Part shown: one piece after another, positions 37,138 through 49,046 of the stretch | Position numbering within the stretch: the stretch's first letter is position 1 | How the letters are laid out: every line of letters starts with the position of its first letter | Assembly: GCA_026182355.1 (NCBI GenBank) | Contig: JAPFBL010000006.1 | Location: forward strand, 7,592,501 to 7,656,500 | From: Hermatobates lingyangjiaoensis | Taxonomy: Eukaryota > Arthropoda > Insecta > Hemiptera > Hermatobatidae | Direction of reading: 5' to 3' | Length of the DNA: 64,000 bases | Notes under the pieces: generated by a model | Told to the model about the DNA's origin: nothing | Seen by the model: the letters and a program-made list of their open reading frames with translations, nothing else | Database searches by the model: none | Program-made: the position numbers and the translations under genes

Positions 37138-37924
37138 TTTATTAGTATACTACTAATAAACTAACTTGGTATCGCTAATTAGGAATTGAAGAGTTCTATT
37201 GGGATAAAGTTTTGTTTACATCTAAGTCTGTAAAAGTTATAAGCGACATAAACCAGAAAAAAAATTATTGTAAAATTTCAAATTAAAATATTTTAAAGAC
37301 AAATTACTTCAGAGAAACTTTTTGATCGAATGTCCAACAAATGTTATGCTGTATAACTTTTATTTATTTTGATAAACTTTCTCTGTGACTTTACTTAAAG
37401 TTTCCAATCTCATTCAAGTTGTTTACATTTTGACATTGACTTGTGATGCAGATGTTGTTATAGAGAAAGTTTATATTACTTTACTTCTGTTTAAGATCTG
37501 ATAGTGGTTCATTAATTTGCACATGTTCCCATTAATAAAATTAAGAAATATAAGATAATTTATATTAATTGTAAACATTTAAACTTGTGGGTTTTGAATA
37601 TTAGTGTTGGTACTGCGGTGGGGGGAGGGGGGAAGAAAGATTTGTGGCTTTAATAGTTGGCCCTCATTTCAGTTATGACCGGGCCACATAATCATATTAA
37701 GAGTAATTGTTTAAAATTATTCTTTTGTAAATTATGGGTTGATCATAAATTCATTGACATCTTTTTATTTGTTAGTAAGAATTATACTTGCTCTTATTTT
37801 ATACTTTAATGTTAACAAATTCCAACAAATTTTTAATCATTCAGTCATTCAATTCTGAAATTTAGCTTAGTTAGCTGAAATGCTTGAAATTCAAAATAAG
37901 CTTACGAATACGTTAAGGAAAACG

Positions 37925-38546
37925 ACTGTAACGCCCCTTAGAAGAATGAAATTTTTTAAAAAAAATAGTTTAACTCATTCTCCACATAATGTTCTATCTC
38001 GAGACATACATAGACATCTCTAGACATGGTAGTTTCATTTTGATCCATCAAACGGTATGGCTTGTATCGCTCTCACAAGGTTTGAGATTGGATTATAAGT
38101 CATAATTTATACATTTTATTGAAAATCAAATTTTTACCCTTGTTTTAAAAATCTGAATATATTTTTCGTTATTGCATTTGTAAGCTCAACGATAATGCTA
38201 AAATTTCTAAACTCTAGGCTTAGCTGTTGAGCTAAAACATGTATTATTCTTATATGTTTTCTAATAACTGGTTTTTAGCAAAAAAAAGTGACTTTCCCGT
38301 CATGCATAATTATTGCCATACAATAGGGATCATCTACACTATGGGGCCATCTTGATCCATCAAAGATTCTGGACTGTAGCGTGGTAACAAGCAACGCTAA
38401 CACACTCACCCACCCACCCACCCACAAACACACAGACATCATCGAAAAAACTTCATAAAACGACTTTCGTGACCTCAAAACATATAATTCCGTCAAAATC
38501 TCGAGATTGAATTTTTTTACGATCACTATACTTTACTTATAGTAAA
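37925..38546 (-). repeat. Unclassified dispersed repeat, copy C (inverted, truncated)
   Basis: Read on the minus strand it starts TTTACTATAAGTAAAGTATA and then GTGATCGT, as copy A does. It continues through TGATGGATCAAGATGGCC, GACGGGAAAGTCACTTTTT and GATCCATCAAACGG (plus strand) to CATTCTTCTAAGGGGCGTTA. It holds a (TGGG)n tract (plus strand CCCA, 38408-38424). The second half of the family is missing. Confidence 0.65.
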
Positions 38547-39629
38547 TTAAAAAGACAAAATTAAATAATTTTTTTTTTTAAACAAATCAATAGCATCATT
38601 CAATGATTAAGACCATTTGATAGCAGGGATTTATTACTTATGAATTTTTATACCTGCTGAGATTTGATAAATTATAACTTATTTTTAAATACGTGCTGCT
38701 GTAAGTCTCATATGCAACTTTAAACAAAACTTTCTGTGCTACTTTATTTTGTACATAAGACATATGTTTTCCTTGAACCGAATAGGAACATCAAAAATGA
38801 AATAAAGCCATGAACCCTTGGGCCATGAAGCTTAAGTTTAACACCTTGAAGCTGACTATCTACTGAGACCAGTTGAAATAATTACTACTCATTAGGAACA
38901 GAGCAGTCACGTAGACATTTCGTTATTTTCTAGATCATCCATTCATAGATAGTTAAGTTTGTATTTGTTGTCACGATGTTTCCGCTAGACAGGAGGTATT
39001 ATAGAGGCATGAAATGAATGCCTTTTTGAAGATCATCATGTGATCAATGTTAAATCAATCATTGCACTGCCTTCAGAGGTGTGTCGTCTATAGGATCAAC
39101 AGATGGTTCTTCAACCTATCTTCATTGTTTGAATTTCATCTATTCCTTTAGAGATTACAAATTCAACTTGTAGCATCAAGTCAAAAATTAATTTTCTTTC
39201 ATCTTAAAAAAAAATATTTTTATTAATAATAAATAGATTTACAGATACTTTATTATTTTTTTTAATTTCTCTGATCATAAACTTGTTTTAAATTTGAAGT
39301 TGCAAAATTTATAAATTAACAAATCATCATATAATTAATATCGAGCTTTTATATTGTTTAATTTTCTTAATATAGTGTTATGTATGATTTAAGAATAACT
39401 TAGTGTATTCATTTTCTGAAATATTACAAAATATATGTAAAATTATGGAGTTTTCAGAATACTGCTTCCAGTTGGGGAACATATTGGGAGCAATACCCTA
39501 ATAATTTTTTTTTATTTCATTTCATTCACCTATTTGAGTGTTTATGTTTAGAGATATATAGCATAAGTTTAGTTTATAATGCAATGGGTTATGACTTCAC
39601 TCATTTGTAAGAAATGGAAACTTGTGTAA

Positions 39630-39946
39630 TCAGAAGCTAAGAGAAAAGATAATACAGAGGGTAGGAAAGAAGGAAGAAAGGCATATGGTCATTGGCCTGA
39701 AGACAGTTGTTGTTGGCTGACAATAAAGAGTTGCGTGAGAGTGCTCTTCTGCCGGAGGCTTCGTTTCAACTGCGAATCTTCCTTGATTGCTATCGGAGCG
39801 GTTCAACGTTCTGATCCAAATCAAACCATGAACTTCGCACTCAATGTCTTTACAACATATGTCTTTCACTGAGTAATGCACTATGACTGCTTTGTCAAAA
39901 TGACAATCCACATTCACGCCCTCTGCAATGTGCAGTATTTCCAATG
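39630..39946 (-). CDS. Unidentified gene, probable terminal exon with GPI-signal-like tail
   Basis: After an acceptor-like TTATGTAG (39947) the frame is open for 104 codons to a TGA, with codon use unlike the AT-rich flanks. It reads VNVDCHFDKAVIVHYSVKDI, then CCKDIECEVHGLIWIRTLNR, then a SDSNQGRFAVET segment and HATLYCQPTTT. It ends in a hydrophobic stretch (MTICLSSFFPTLCIIFSLSF) right before the stop, as in GPI-anchored or tail-anchored proteins. Five cysteines suggest a disulphide-bonded extracellular domain, and NRS is a possible N-glycosylation site. An AATAAA lies about 114 nt downstream (39516-39511). I do not recognise the family. Upstream exons were not found, and the start used by an ORF finder here (TTG) is not credible. 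Confidence 0.5.
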
Positions 39947-40899
39947 CTACATAAATTGTTTAACAAATCATTCTTTTAATCTGTTTTTAGCTAAAGTTTG
40001 ATTTGGAATATTGTTTCAAAGATGAAGTATGATCTAAAAATTCAAATTAAATAGCATAAAGTTATTATTTTAATGTAATTTGCAATGTTGTCATAAGAAT
40101 TACATTGAACACATAAAAAATAATTCTTACTTAGAATAATTAAGTAAGAACTAGATTTGACAATAAACAAGCTTCTGTTACAACATTGAAAAACTTTTCT
40201 TAGCATCCTTTAGTGCTTTGTCTGAACTCGTATAAGAGATTTAATGTTTTAAATGTTTTAATGAGTGAGCAATAAGTAATGTTATAAATGTCATCATTGA
40301 GGAAATCAGGGGAGTAAAATCTTAGCACCCTCAAAAAATGAGTAAAAACAGACATTTTAATTTTTCTTGGATGAAAGAATAAAAATTGATATTTTCAAGT
40401 ACATTGGTGGTTTTTCTATATATACTAAAACGTAACTCTTTTGGTAATCTATAAATAAGGACAGCTAAGAAGAGCAATATTCAATTTACTTCTTCTTCCG
40501 TTGTGAATTGAATTATCGACACTGATAAATTTAATTTTGTTGTCAACTCATCTTTATTCATCAATTTGGGACTGATGCACTGAATATTGTCAATATATCT
40601 GATCCAGTTAACTTGATTAGGCATAACTGAAATTAACGTTTTAGTTTTAAAAAATTCAATTTATAAATTACTTAGGAGGAGGGCGTAAGGAATTACCCAT
40701 TGCAAGACCCAATTTTTGTTGTAAAAGTTATTTTCAAGTTAAAATATGATAATCAAGCATACATAATATAATTAGTTGAGTTATTCCCCGTGCAGAATTT
40801 TCAAGAGATATCATTAGAGTTTACATAATTTAAAATACTTCTCTGCCTCCCTCCTTCTTAACATCATACCGGATGTCCTATACCACTAGTTTCATTATG

Positions 40900-41163
40900 A
40901 GTGAGACTCTTATGAAGGCCACTTGTTTTGGTTGAAAGATGTTACTTACATTTGAAAGATTACTGTAGTTTAGAAGATGATGTATATTTCATGTAATTAC
41001 TGTAAAGTCATTATATATATATAAGTTTGAATGATCAAACTTATAAGTAACATATATATATCAAACTTATATATATATATATGAATGATCAAACACAATA
41101 AGAAAAGGGAAAACAAGACCAAGATCTTTCAACCGCAACAAGCGGTCTTCGTCAGAGTCAAAA
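40900..41163. mobile_element. Diverged foldback with paired CTGANGA-type motifs
   Basis: Near its ends it carries two inverted, related segments: CTCTTATGAAGGCCACTTGT at 40906 (plus) and CTCTGACGAAGACCGCTTGT starting at 41157 (minus). Each is followed by a G-rich strand and TTGAAAGAT. Between them are TA-rich palindromes built from ATCAAACTTATA. The minus arm matches the arms at 61041-61133 and 63235-63444. Confidence 0.5.
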
Positions 41164-41257
41164 ACCCAACTGAACACTAGATGCAGAAAACATCTGGTGA
41201 GGAGTTGAGAAGAGTGGGAAGGAAGAGGGGTATTTTAAAAGGGTGAAAGCATTTTTT

Positions 41258-42932
41258 GACGGGAAAGTCACTTGTTTGCCAAAAACCGTTTTTTAGAAAA
41301 CATTTTTTTCTCCTAAACTGATAACCCTAGAGTTTTGAAATTTTGACATTATCTTTGAGGTTACAAGCGCAACAAACGAAAAATAAATTCAGAATTTTAA
41401 AGCAACGGAAAATATTTTTTTTTAATAATATGTAAAAATTGTGACTTTTAATTCAATCTCAAAGCTCGTGAGAGCGATACAAGCCATACCGTTTGACGGA
41501 TCAAAATGAAACTATGCCTTAAGATAGAACATTATGTGGAGAATGAGTTGAGATATCTTTTTTTGAAATTCCATTCGCTAAAGGGGCGTTACAGTACGAT
41601 TTCTGTATTCAGAAAATGTTTTTTAACGCTAAACAGCTCATTAAAAAATAATGAAAATTTGACGAAAAATGGAACGAAAAATTATCAATTCATAAAAAAA
41701 AATCATTAGGTTTCAATTATGGGAAAGAGCAGTAACGCTATAAAAACTGTTTGTTTATCTTAGACTAAGAGATCACCTGCTATACTTGTCGAATTTTTTA
41801 TATTTTTTTACATTGTTTACATTGACTTAGAAATTTTTTGAGCGAATCCACTGAGATAAAATTGATATTTATAAAGGAACAATTTAAATAGTTTATTGAC
41901 TTATATGAGATGTAAGAGGAGTAATATTGTGCAGGAAAATGATAACACCTTCTCAGAAAAAATTCGTATATATGATATTTGACAAAGAGGAAGGAAAATG
42001 ATCTTATTAAATACTGAGAAGTTAATAATTTCCAGTATAATAATTCTATAAAAAACCAAAATTGTAAAAGATAATTCAAAATTGAAATCTTTCGTTTAGA
42101 GATTAATAAATGTAATTATTATACATCTTTAATTATAAATCATCTTAAAAACATTTTTTCTTCGCTGTTTATGTTGTTTTTCAGAGAAAAAAAGGGTATT
42201 TTCCTGTTTTAAATTTGAAAATTTTACTTTAATGTTCAATGTAGAAGGATGTCAAGTAAACGATGTTCAAGAAATCCACGGGCTATTTGAACAAAAGCCA
42301 TGGTCTCTTGTAGGAGAATATTTCGTATCAAGAAATGTTCACTCTGGTTTTTCAAGAATGTTATTACTTCTGTAGTTATACTAATGAAATTATTTGCATC
42401 AGCTGTGTGATGTACAAAAATAAGCTTATATATTGATATGACCTTCAATAACGACATTTTTGACGATGTTTATTAAAACGACATTTTTCTTGGATGTTTA
42501 TGATGTTTTTCCGAGAAAGTAAGGGTATTTTTCTGATTTAAATTTGAAAATTTGACTTAAATATTCAGTGAAGAAGGAGGTGAAGTAACGATATAAGAAA
42601 ACCACAGGCTATTTGAACAAAGGCCATGTTCTCTTGTAGGAGATCATTTCGTGTCAAGAAATTTTCAGTTTGGCTTTTCAAAAATGTTATTACTGCTGTA
42701 GTTATACTAATGAGATTATTTGTATCAGCTGTGGGATGTACAAAAATAAGCTTATATATTGATAAGTCGATCAATCACTATCTGCACTACCTCAGAAATG
42801 AAAGACTAATAAACATCTCCCATTTAAATTTTTACATTATGCTTAAATAAGACATCATATATTATATACCCAAGAACATTGATATTAAGTTTACTTATAG
42901 TAAAGTTGAGTGCAGGCCTCTCCAGTTTCTTT
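41258..42932 (+). repeat. Unclassified dispersed repeat, copy B (with internal duplication)
   Basis: It starts inside the family at GACGGGAAAGTCACTTG and runs to TACTTATAGTAAAGTTGAGT and GCAGGCCTCTCCAG. A block of about 210 bp (GCTATTTGAACAAA ... AAAATAAGCTTATATATTGA) is present twice in tandem at 42236-42440 and 42560-42765. Its counterpart in copy A (17525-17715) is single. No coding match was recognised. Confidence 0.65.
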
Positions 42933-43214
42933 TAAATAGTGATTTTAATAAATTAAAATATGCTTTAGAGAATAAGATGCAATAATTTTAGACACCACTA
43001 TATTTGGATAATGAGATAGGACCTTAAGACAGCGATTTAAGGTGCATATTGATGACTTCATTAAAGAAGAAGTAAACGAAAGAAATGGTCAAATTTTTAA
43101 AACAATAAAACTGTATTTTTTCAGAAAAATGTAAAAATCTTTATCTATGATTGTATGTGAATGCTATTGAGGAGGCAAAAATCAGTATGTTGTAAATTAG
43201 TTCGGTATTTTTTG

Positions 43215-43255
43215 TTACTTATAGCAAACTTAAGTGCAGGCTACTCCAGATTTGT
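43215..43255 (+). repeat. Solo tail of the unclassified repeat family
   Basis: TTACTTATAGCAAACTTAAG then GCAGGCTACTCCAGATTT matches the 3' end of copies A and B. A similar tail is at 44662-44700. Confidence 0.5.
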
Positions 43256-44661
43256 TACAATGTTATACGATTTGGTACAAATAAAACGAAAACTTTATAA
43301 TACGGAATCCATAAAATTAAATAATGCCAGTAAAACAAAGCTCATCTTATCAAAGTATAAACTGGGTGAAAAGAAATTTTTAAAATTGTTGAATTCAATA
43401 CAACTTAAGAATCATAGGTCTCTATTTAGTATATAAATAATTATTCACGCAGAATGAAGTCCCTTCATTTCCCGCCAACAGTACATAATGCGCATGTCTT
43501 TTCTATCGTATGATTATTTCGACCAATCATTGGCTATCATTTTTTCACCTCATTTTAATTTTTAATTGCGTTTCTATTCGACGTCAATGTTATTTGTAAC
43601 AGTTTGAAATTAATTCAAATGTGATCTTATTGAGAAATTTAGTTTAATATCTGTGTTTAAAAGAGTACATTCATTGAAATATTTAGTTTAATATATGTTT
43701 TAAATATGAGTTTACGTTGATTAGATGACAATGCAAGAATACAGAAGGTATTGAATATCATAAGGTCAGTGGAAATATTGTATTAATTTTCTTTTCAATA
43801 TTACAAGTGCATTAATTGTTATTTAGACCATCTATGCTATTAACATCATTTATATTATTTTTAAACCATTCTTGTTTTGCTAATTCTTCTATAAGTCTGT
43901 GTAATTTATATTTATTTTCACTTCACCAGGGAAATAAAATACTTAACACCATGTACATAATGCAAAAGTTCACCTATTGAGTTTTGAATAATACTGAATC
44001 AATATGATTATTTGTATAAGATAATTCAAGAAACGTATTTTAATATCTTTGAAAACATTTATTTAATTTATTAGTTATACCTATTTTTCATAATTTGGTT
44101 TAGTAATTTCTGGCCTTAAACAATGCTATCTCAATTTTTTCTCTTATTCTGTATTGTTATTTTTAAATTATTTACTTTATTACTATGAATGGAAGCTGTA
44201 TTTGACATCATACAAAGAATTCAAACTCTGTGGCTAGAAGAGGTAGAAACCCTCGATCACATTATACCTGTATTCGATCAATCATCTCAGAATGGACAAA
44301 GATTTCTATCAGATCTTACCTAAAGCTATAGAAGTGACGAATACTTCTCTATTTAAAATTATAAGGGTCATTAATGAACATAAAATCTGATATTAAATTG
44401 AGTTAGAACAATGGCATGCCAACAGTATGTCATATGTTGTTACAACAGTATGACTGTAGAGCCTACGAGTCCGATGAGTTTCAGAAGTCATTGTTATCAT
44501 TGTCAATGTTATTATCATAAATCATTGTTATCAGATGTCATGTTCACGATTCTAATAACTAATAAAGCGATTACAGTCAAATTAAACAAATGACACATAC
44601 TGATTAAATGTAAAGAGCACAAAACATCAGTTGGTGGTTAATGAGTTTCTTATTATCTTTT

Positions 44662-44700
44662 CTTATAGTAAAGTTGAGTGTAGGCCACTCCAGATTTTTT
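44662..44700 (+). repeat. Solo tail of the unclassified repeat family
   Basis: CTTATAGTAAAGTTGAGTGT then AGGCCACTCCAGATTTTTT is the same terminal sequence as at 17834, 42891 and 43215. A weaker one is at 57831-57855. Confidence 0.5.
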
Positions 44701-44799
44701 CACTAGTGGACCTGTAGCTGATCTTTTGAGCTTTCTGGAGGGTGAACTAGTTAAATATTCCCTACCTCTTCCAAGTACCACTATAACCCAGTTAATTCA

Positions 44800-44890
44800 A
44801 TTATTTGTATTAGAAATGGGTAAAACCGTCATACCTCGTAAGAAGATCTTGGAGTCGTTGGAGCGCTTTTGGACATTGTCCATCTTCGAT
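44800..44890 (-). repeat. Solo arm of the 18.9 kb foldback family
   Basis: It matches an arm and centre of 18860-19035 in reverse: CGAAGATGGACAATGTCCAA, CGCTCCAACGACTCC and GAGGTATGACGGTTTTA on the minus strand. Confidence 0.55.
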
Positions 44891-45003
44891 CGCAACAAAC
44901 CTACTGAACTATTATAAAGGGGGTTGGTTATCTGTAAAGTTCACTGCTGTCCTGATATTATTATTTTGATTTTATTTAGTCATTTTGATTTTTTAGCTAT
45001 TAT

Positions 45004-45975
45004 CTAGTTTGATTTTTTATATTTTTTAACTTCGTCATCTTGTCTGCCCAGTCGTCTTTTTAATTTTATTAGTGATTTACATAAAATATCGGATTGGTAA
45101 TTTATTTGTTCATTTATTAAGTTACCCGTATTTTTATGTCTATATATTTCTATCTGTTCAGTTATGTTGAGTCTCTGTCCTTTCTGTCCTGTCTGTAGTA
45201 AGTCTATTGTATTTTCTAAGCTTTCAGGTGTATGTCCGTGTTCAGTCAGGTGGTTTGCAAAATTTGAGTCATATGTATTATTTAAATAGTCCTTAAGATG
45301 TTCTTTAAATCTTATTTTAGGGTTCTTCCCGTCTGTCCAATATATATTTGGTTACAATCATTACATTTTAATTTATATACTCCGCTTTTTTCATATTTAT
45401 TAATTACATTTTCGGTTGAGCAAGTTAATATTTGACTTATATAATTATTAGTTTTAAATCCTACCTTAATATTGTATCGTTTTATTATCTTCGCTATTTT
45501 TTTTATTAATATTTTCTAGGTATATTATAGACACGTATTTATTATTGCTAGGGCTATCGCGTTTGTTATTAATTTTATTCTTTATATTTTTTAATATTTT
45601 TCTATTAAGCTTGTATTATAACCGTTATTCGTTGCTATATTTTTTAATTATATTTAATTCCTTATTATAGTTGTTTTGATTCATCTGAATTCTTATTAAT
45701 CGATCTATCATATACCGAAAGGCAGAAATCTTTGTTGCTTGGATGAATTGAAGAATTATGTCTGGTTATATCGGTCGTGGTTGGTTTTCTATATATTTTA
45801 AATTTAAGTTCATTTTCGGTTTTTTAGTTAGGTCTAGAAAATTTACTTTATTGTTTGATTCTATTTCATGAGTGAATTTAATTGTATTATTTATCGAATT
45901 GAGATAATTTTTTATTTTTATTATATTCTCTTCGTTTGTATTGAAAACACCGAAAATAAACTTCAATTTAAAATA
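45004..45975 (-). pseudogene. Penelope-like retroelement, RT C-terminus and GIY-YIG endonuclease
   Basis: Minus-strand fragments match the end of a Penelope-like polyprotein in order. First is the RT thumb region, NYLNSINNTIKFTHEIESNN then KVNFLDLT. Then come IYRKPTTTD and a SIHPSN run, then RYMIDRLIRIQMNQNNYNKE. The GIY-YIG endonuclease follows at about 45330-45400: GVYKLKCNDCNQIYIGQTGR, with a Cys pair between the GVY and YIG motifs, then RFKEHLKDYLNNTYDSNF, ANHLTEHGHTPESL and EQIEIYRHKN. The end is KLKRRLGRQDDEVKKYKKSN and a TAG at 45006-45004. Penelope elements prime reverse transcription at ends cut by this endonuclease. Several frameshifts and stops make the copy inactive, and the RT catalytic core is missing. 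Confidence 0.82.
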
Positions 45976-46053
45976 TATTTAAAACCAACCGCGACCGATA
46001 TAACCATACATAATTCTTCAATTCATCCAAAGTAACAAATTAATTTCTGCCAT
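45965..46053 (+). repeat. Inverted duplicate of the Penelope fragment (5' inversion)
   Basis: This stretch is the reverse complement of about 45720-45815, with small changes (AACCAACCGCGACCGATATA then ACCATACATAATTCTTCAAT). Together the two form an inverted repeat around 45816-45964. The element therefore switches strand at its 5' end. Confidence 0.65.
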
Positions 46054-46683
46054 ATTAAAGAATTAGTAATTGACTTATTAAAGTAGGAATATTTAACTAT
46101 TCTCACTTTATGTTTAATTAAATCAACTGATATAACTTTATTATAAGTTTAAAATATTATGAACTTCATTATGAATGAACTGTCATTTTCAATTTTTACA
46201 AATGCGAAATGAAGCACTAAATTATGAAGCAGTATATTCACTATAGAATTTTGAATTCTATAAAAAGAAATTCCTTTTGTGATTTTTTAGCATCTTAGGA
46301 AAAACTACAAGTTTTATACGGTTTGTAAAGAACACATCCTTGAAAATACCAGGAGGTAAATTCTTTGTTGTTTTTTCGCAGCTAGAAGGTTGAAGGAAGA
46401 GGAGATTAGAAAAAACAGGGTTGATTTTTTTAGTTGGAGATATTGAAGCATGATGACTGGTAGAGCGGGACTAGTGTGAATGGAGGGCGGTTTTGTTCGT
46501 AATAATGGACACGTTAGTCGCACAGGCTGTGATACCCGAGGACACCAAGCCATCAGTAATTAATGCAATAGTCTCATCGTCACGTACTTTCTGCTTTTTT
46601 AACATTCCAACATTACCACTGACTGCACTACATAGGTATATTCTGTATAAAGTAAAATCCATTTTACTTTATGCATGCATAGT

Positions 46684-46779
46684 AATGTAAAAATTAGTTT
46701 TCTAAGATAGTATGAACTTGAAATTAGTAATTTGTTACATTACTTATTGCTCTAGAATTTACAATAATTTAGAACTAAA
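46684..46779 (+). repeat. Direct repeat, left member
   Basis: About 96 bp (GTAAAAATTAGTTTTCTAAG ... TTTAGAACTAAA) recurs at 48950-49046 with only a few differences. Confidence 0.7.
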
Positions 46780-46799
46780 TAAATAAATTATAACCATGG

Positions 46800-46831
46800 A
46801 ATTGACATGGCATATTATTGCCATGTCAATT
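46800..46831. other. Perfect 13-bp hairpin
   Basis: AATTGACATGGCA and its exact complement TGCCATGTCAATT are separated by TATTAT. The hairpin starts about 20 nt after the direct repeat at 46684-46779 and is not present next to its partner at 48950. Confidence 0.55.
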
Positions 46832-48949
46832 AACTGATATTTCATTGTTAACGAATCTTCGACTTTTTAATTGTATTCTCCAATTATTTAGAATATATAT
46901 TCATAATTTTTATAACTTAGAGCACAATTACGGATTTTATTGACATACTTCTGTATGTGAGTATCAGTTTTGAAATCCAGGGTTTTTTGATAATTAACAC
47001 TATAACCCATATATGAGAAATGAGTAAATATTATAACATACTATCGAATTCATGGGGTTTCTGACAATTCTCTTTCGTTGGAATACTGGGTTTAAGACTA
47101 GTTAATTTAAGTCAACTCATCAAAAATTTTGTCAATCAAGATTTATGAATCTTTAAAGAAAATAGATTTTGCTTATAACAGATACTAAACCAATAACATT
47201 ATCAATAAAACAAATATTTGTCATTAATTAAAGGTAATAATGGATAATTATCTGTTTTCATGAATTAATGATTATCAATGTATGAAGGAAGATTGAAATA
47301 GGCAAGCATGTTTGAGGCAAATTACTGTTACAAGCAGTAAGGTTATCAATATCACAAGTAAAAGGGATGAATTAAAAACGGCTATATATGTTATCATGAT
47401 AAGATCTTAATTGGAAACGAGAAGAATGTCAAAACTCAAAGATTATTAAAAAATTAAGATATTATTCATTTCTTAATTTTTATTTCATTTCTTGTCTTAA
47501 AAAAGGGAATATAGATAAAAAAAAACTGAGATATTAATGTAGAATAACTGATAACCTGCTGTACTTGATGGACATTGACTTCGAATTTTTTTATCCAAAT
47601 TAAGTCATGCTGAATTGTTATTTAGATGTATAATAAAAATATGGCAAACTTTTAAATAAATTAATGTGTATATAATACAAATAAAGTTCTTAAAGCTGTC
47701 AGTGCAATCGCCTTGCGATTATATTCCAGAGTGGTTCCCACCCTGAAGTCTTGTCATCAGTCTACATGACAACATGTCTTTATCATATCTAAGTATTTAA
47801 TATGTCTATCAGACATATTTTCGTATCAGTATCAGACATATATTTTCGGTGTGTTTATGAACACTTTTCTTTTATCGCAATATCAAAGTATGGGAAAGGT
47901 TCTTTTTCATTATTATGACAAAACGCCTTTTAATATTCTACTTTTACGTATGGACACTTTAAATTAAATATTAGATTTGGGTATAATACTAATATTTCAT
48001 TAGCCTACATCACTAGAACTACATTTTTACACTAAAAACGACCAATAAGAGTTTTATGAGCAATAATATGAGGGGTTTTTTAGTAAATAATCATCTTCAT
48101 AAGTGATAACATACCTATCAGAAGGGCAAGTCCAACATATTATAAGCGTTACAAATTATGTTAACAAGATTAAAAAATCTTTTAGTTTTAAACAAATCAC
48201 TCTTGACTGCTCCTTTTATAATAAAAAAGCTTCTCATAATATGTCTTTTCAATAAATTAAATCATGTTTAATATATAGAATTATTAAATCTATAATCCAG
48301 GGACTATAGAATAGATTAATAGAATGCAAAAAATTTAAAAAGATTTTAATATTCAAACAGTTCCATTAATATTGTTCAAAAAATACTACAACTACTACTA
48401 ATAATAATATTTAAATAATTACACATTGCATAAAACATATTTAACGGAATAATATCTATTGAATAGGAAACAAGAGTACCTTGAGGTCATGTCTGGATGA
48501 CTGAGTAGTAGCTTTGAACTCCGTTTCCTGTTTCTTTGTAATTCCAGATTTTAATTGATTAATTTGAGATACATTATTGTTTGTTATCTTTTATATTATT
48601 TAAGGAGATCTATTTTACTTAAATTTATTTTAAAATATGATATTGCCAGGCAAAGGTTTTTAAAAAAGAAATCATTTTGAACATTTAAAACATTTAAAAA
48701 CATTTTAAACTTCTGCTATGACTTAGATTCTTGAAATTATAACCATGATCTCCATAATCTTTTATAAGAAAAAAGTAGGACTCTATAATTCAATCCTCCC
48801 ATTATAACTATAGTAATAGTTAAAAGAATTTAGTTTCTGTTTTGATGAATATATTATAGTTTCATATGGTTCAGTATCCAACAAACTTGATAATGTCTTA
48901 TCCCAATGAATTATAATATAATTAGTCAAATTATGTGTTGTAGATTTTA

Positions 48950-49046
48950 AATGTAAAAATTAGTATTCTAAGAAAATATGAACTTGAAATTAGTAATTTG
49001 TTACATTACTTATTGCTCTAGAATTTACAGTAATTTAGAACTAAAA
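48950..49046 (+). repeat. Direct repeat, right member
   Basis: Second copy of the 96-bp sequence at 46684-46779, about 2.27 kb away in the same orientation. Confidence 0.7.

Noticed and set aside
43161..43436. 91-aa ORF starting with ATG
   Set aside because: It contains the solo tail of the unclassified repeat family, has AT-driven composition and matches no family.
46314..46690. Overlapping ORFs on both strands
   Set aside because: One frame (DDETIALITDGLVSSGITAC) looks coding-like, but no splice sites, promoter or family could be shown.
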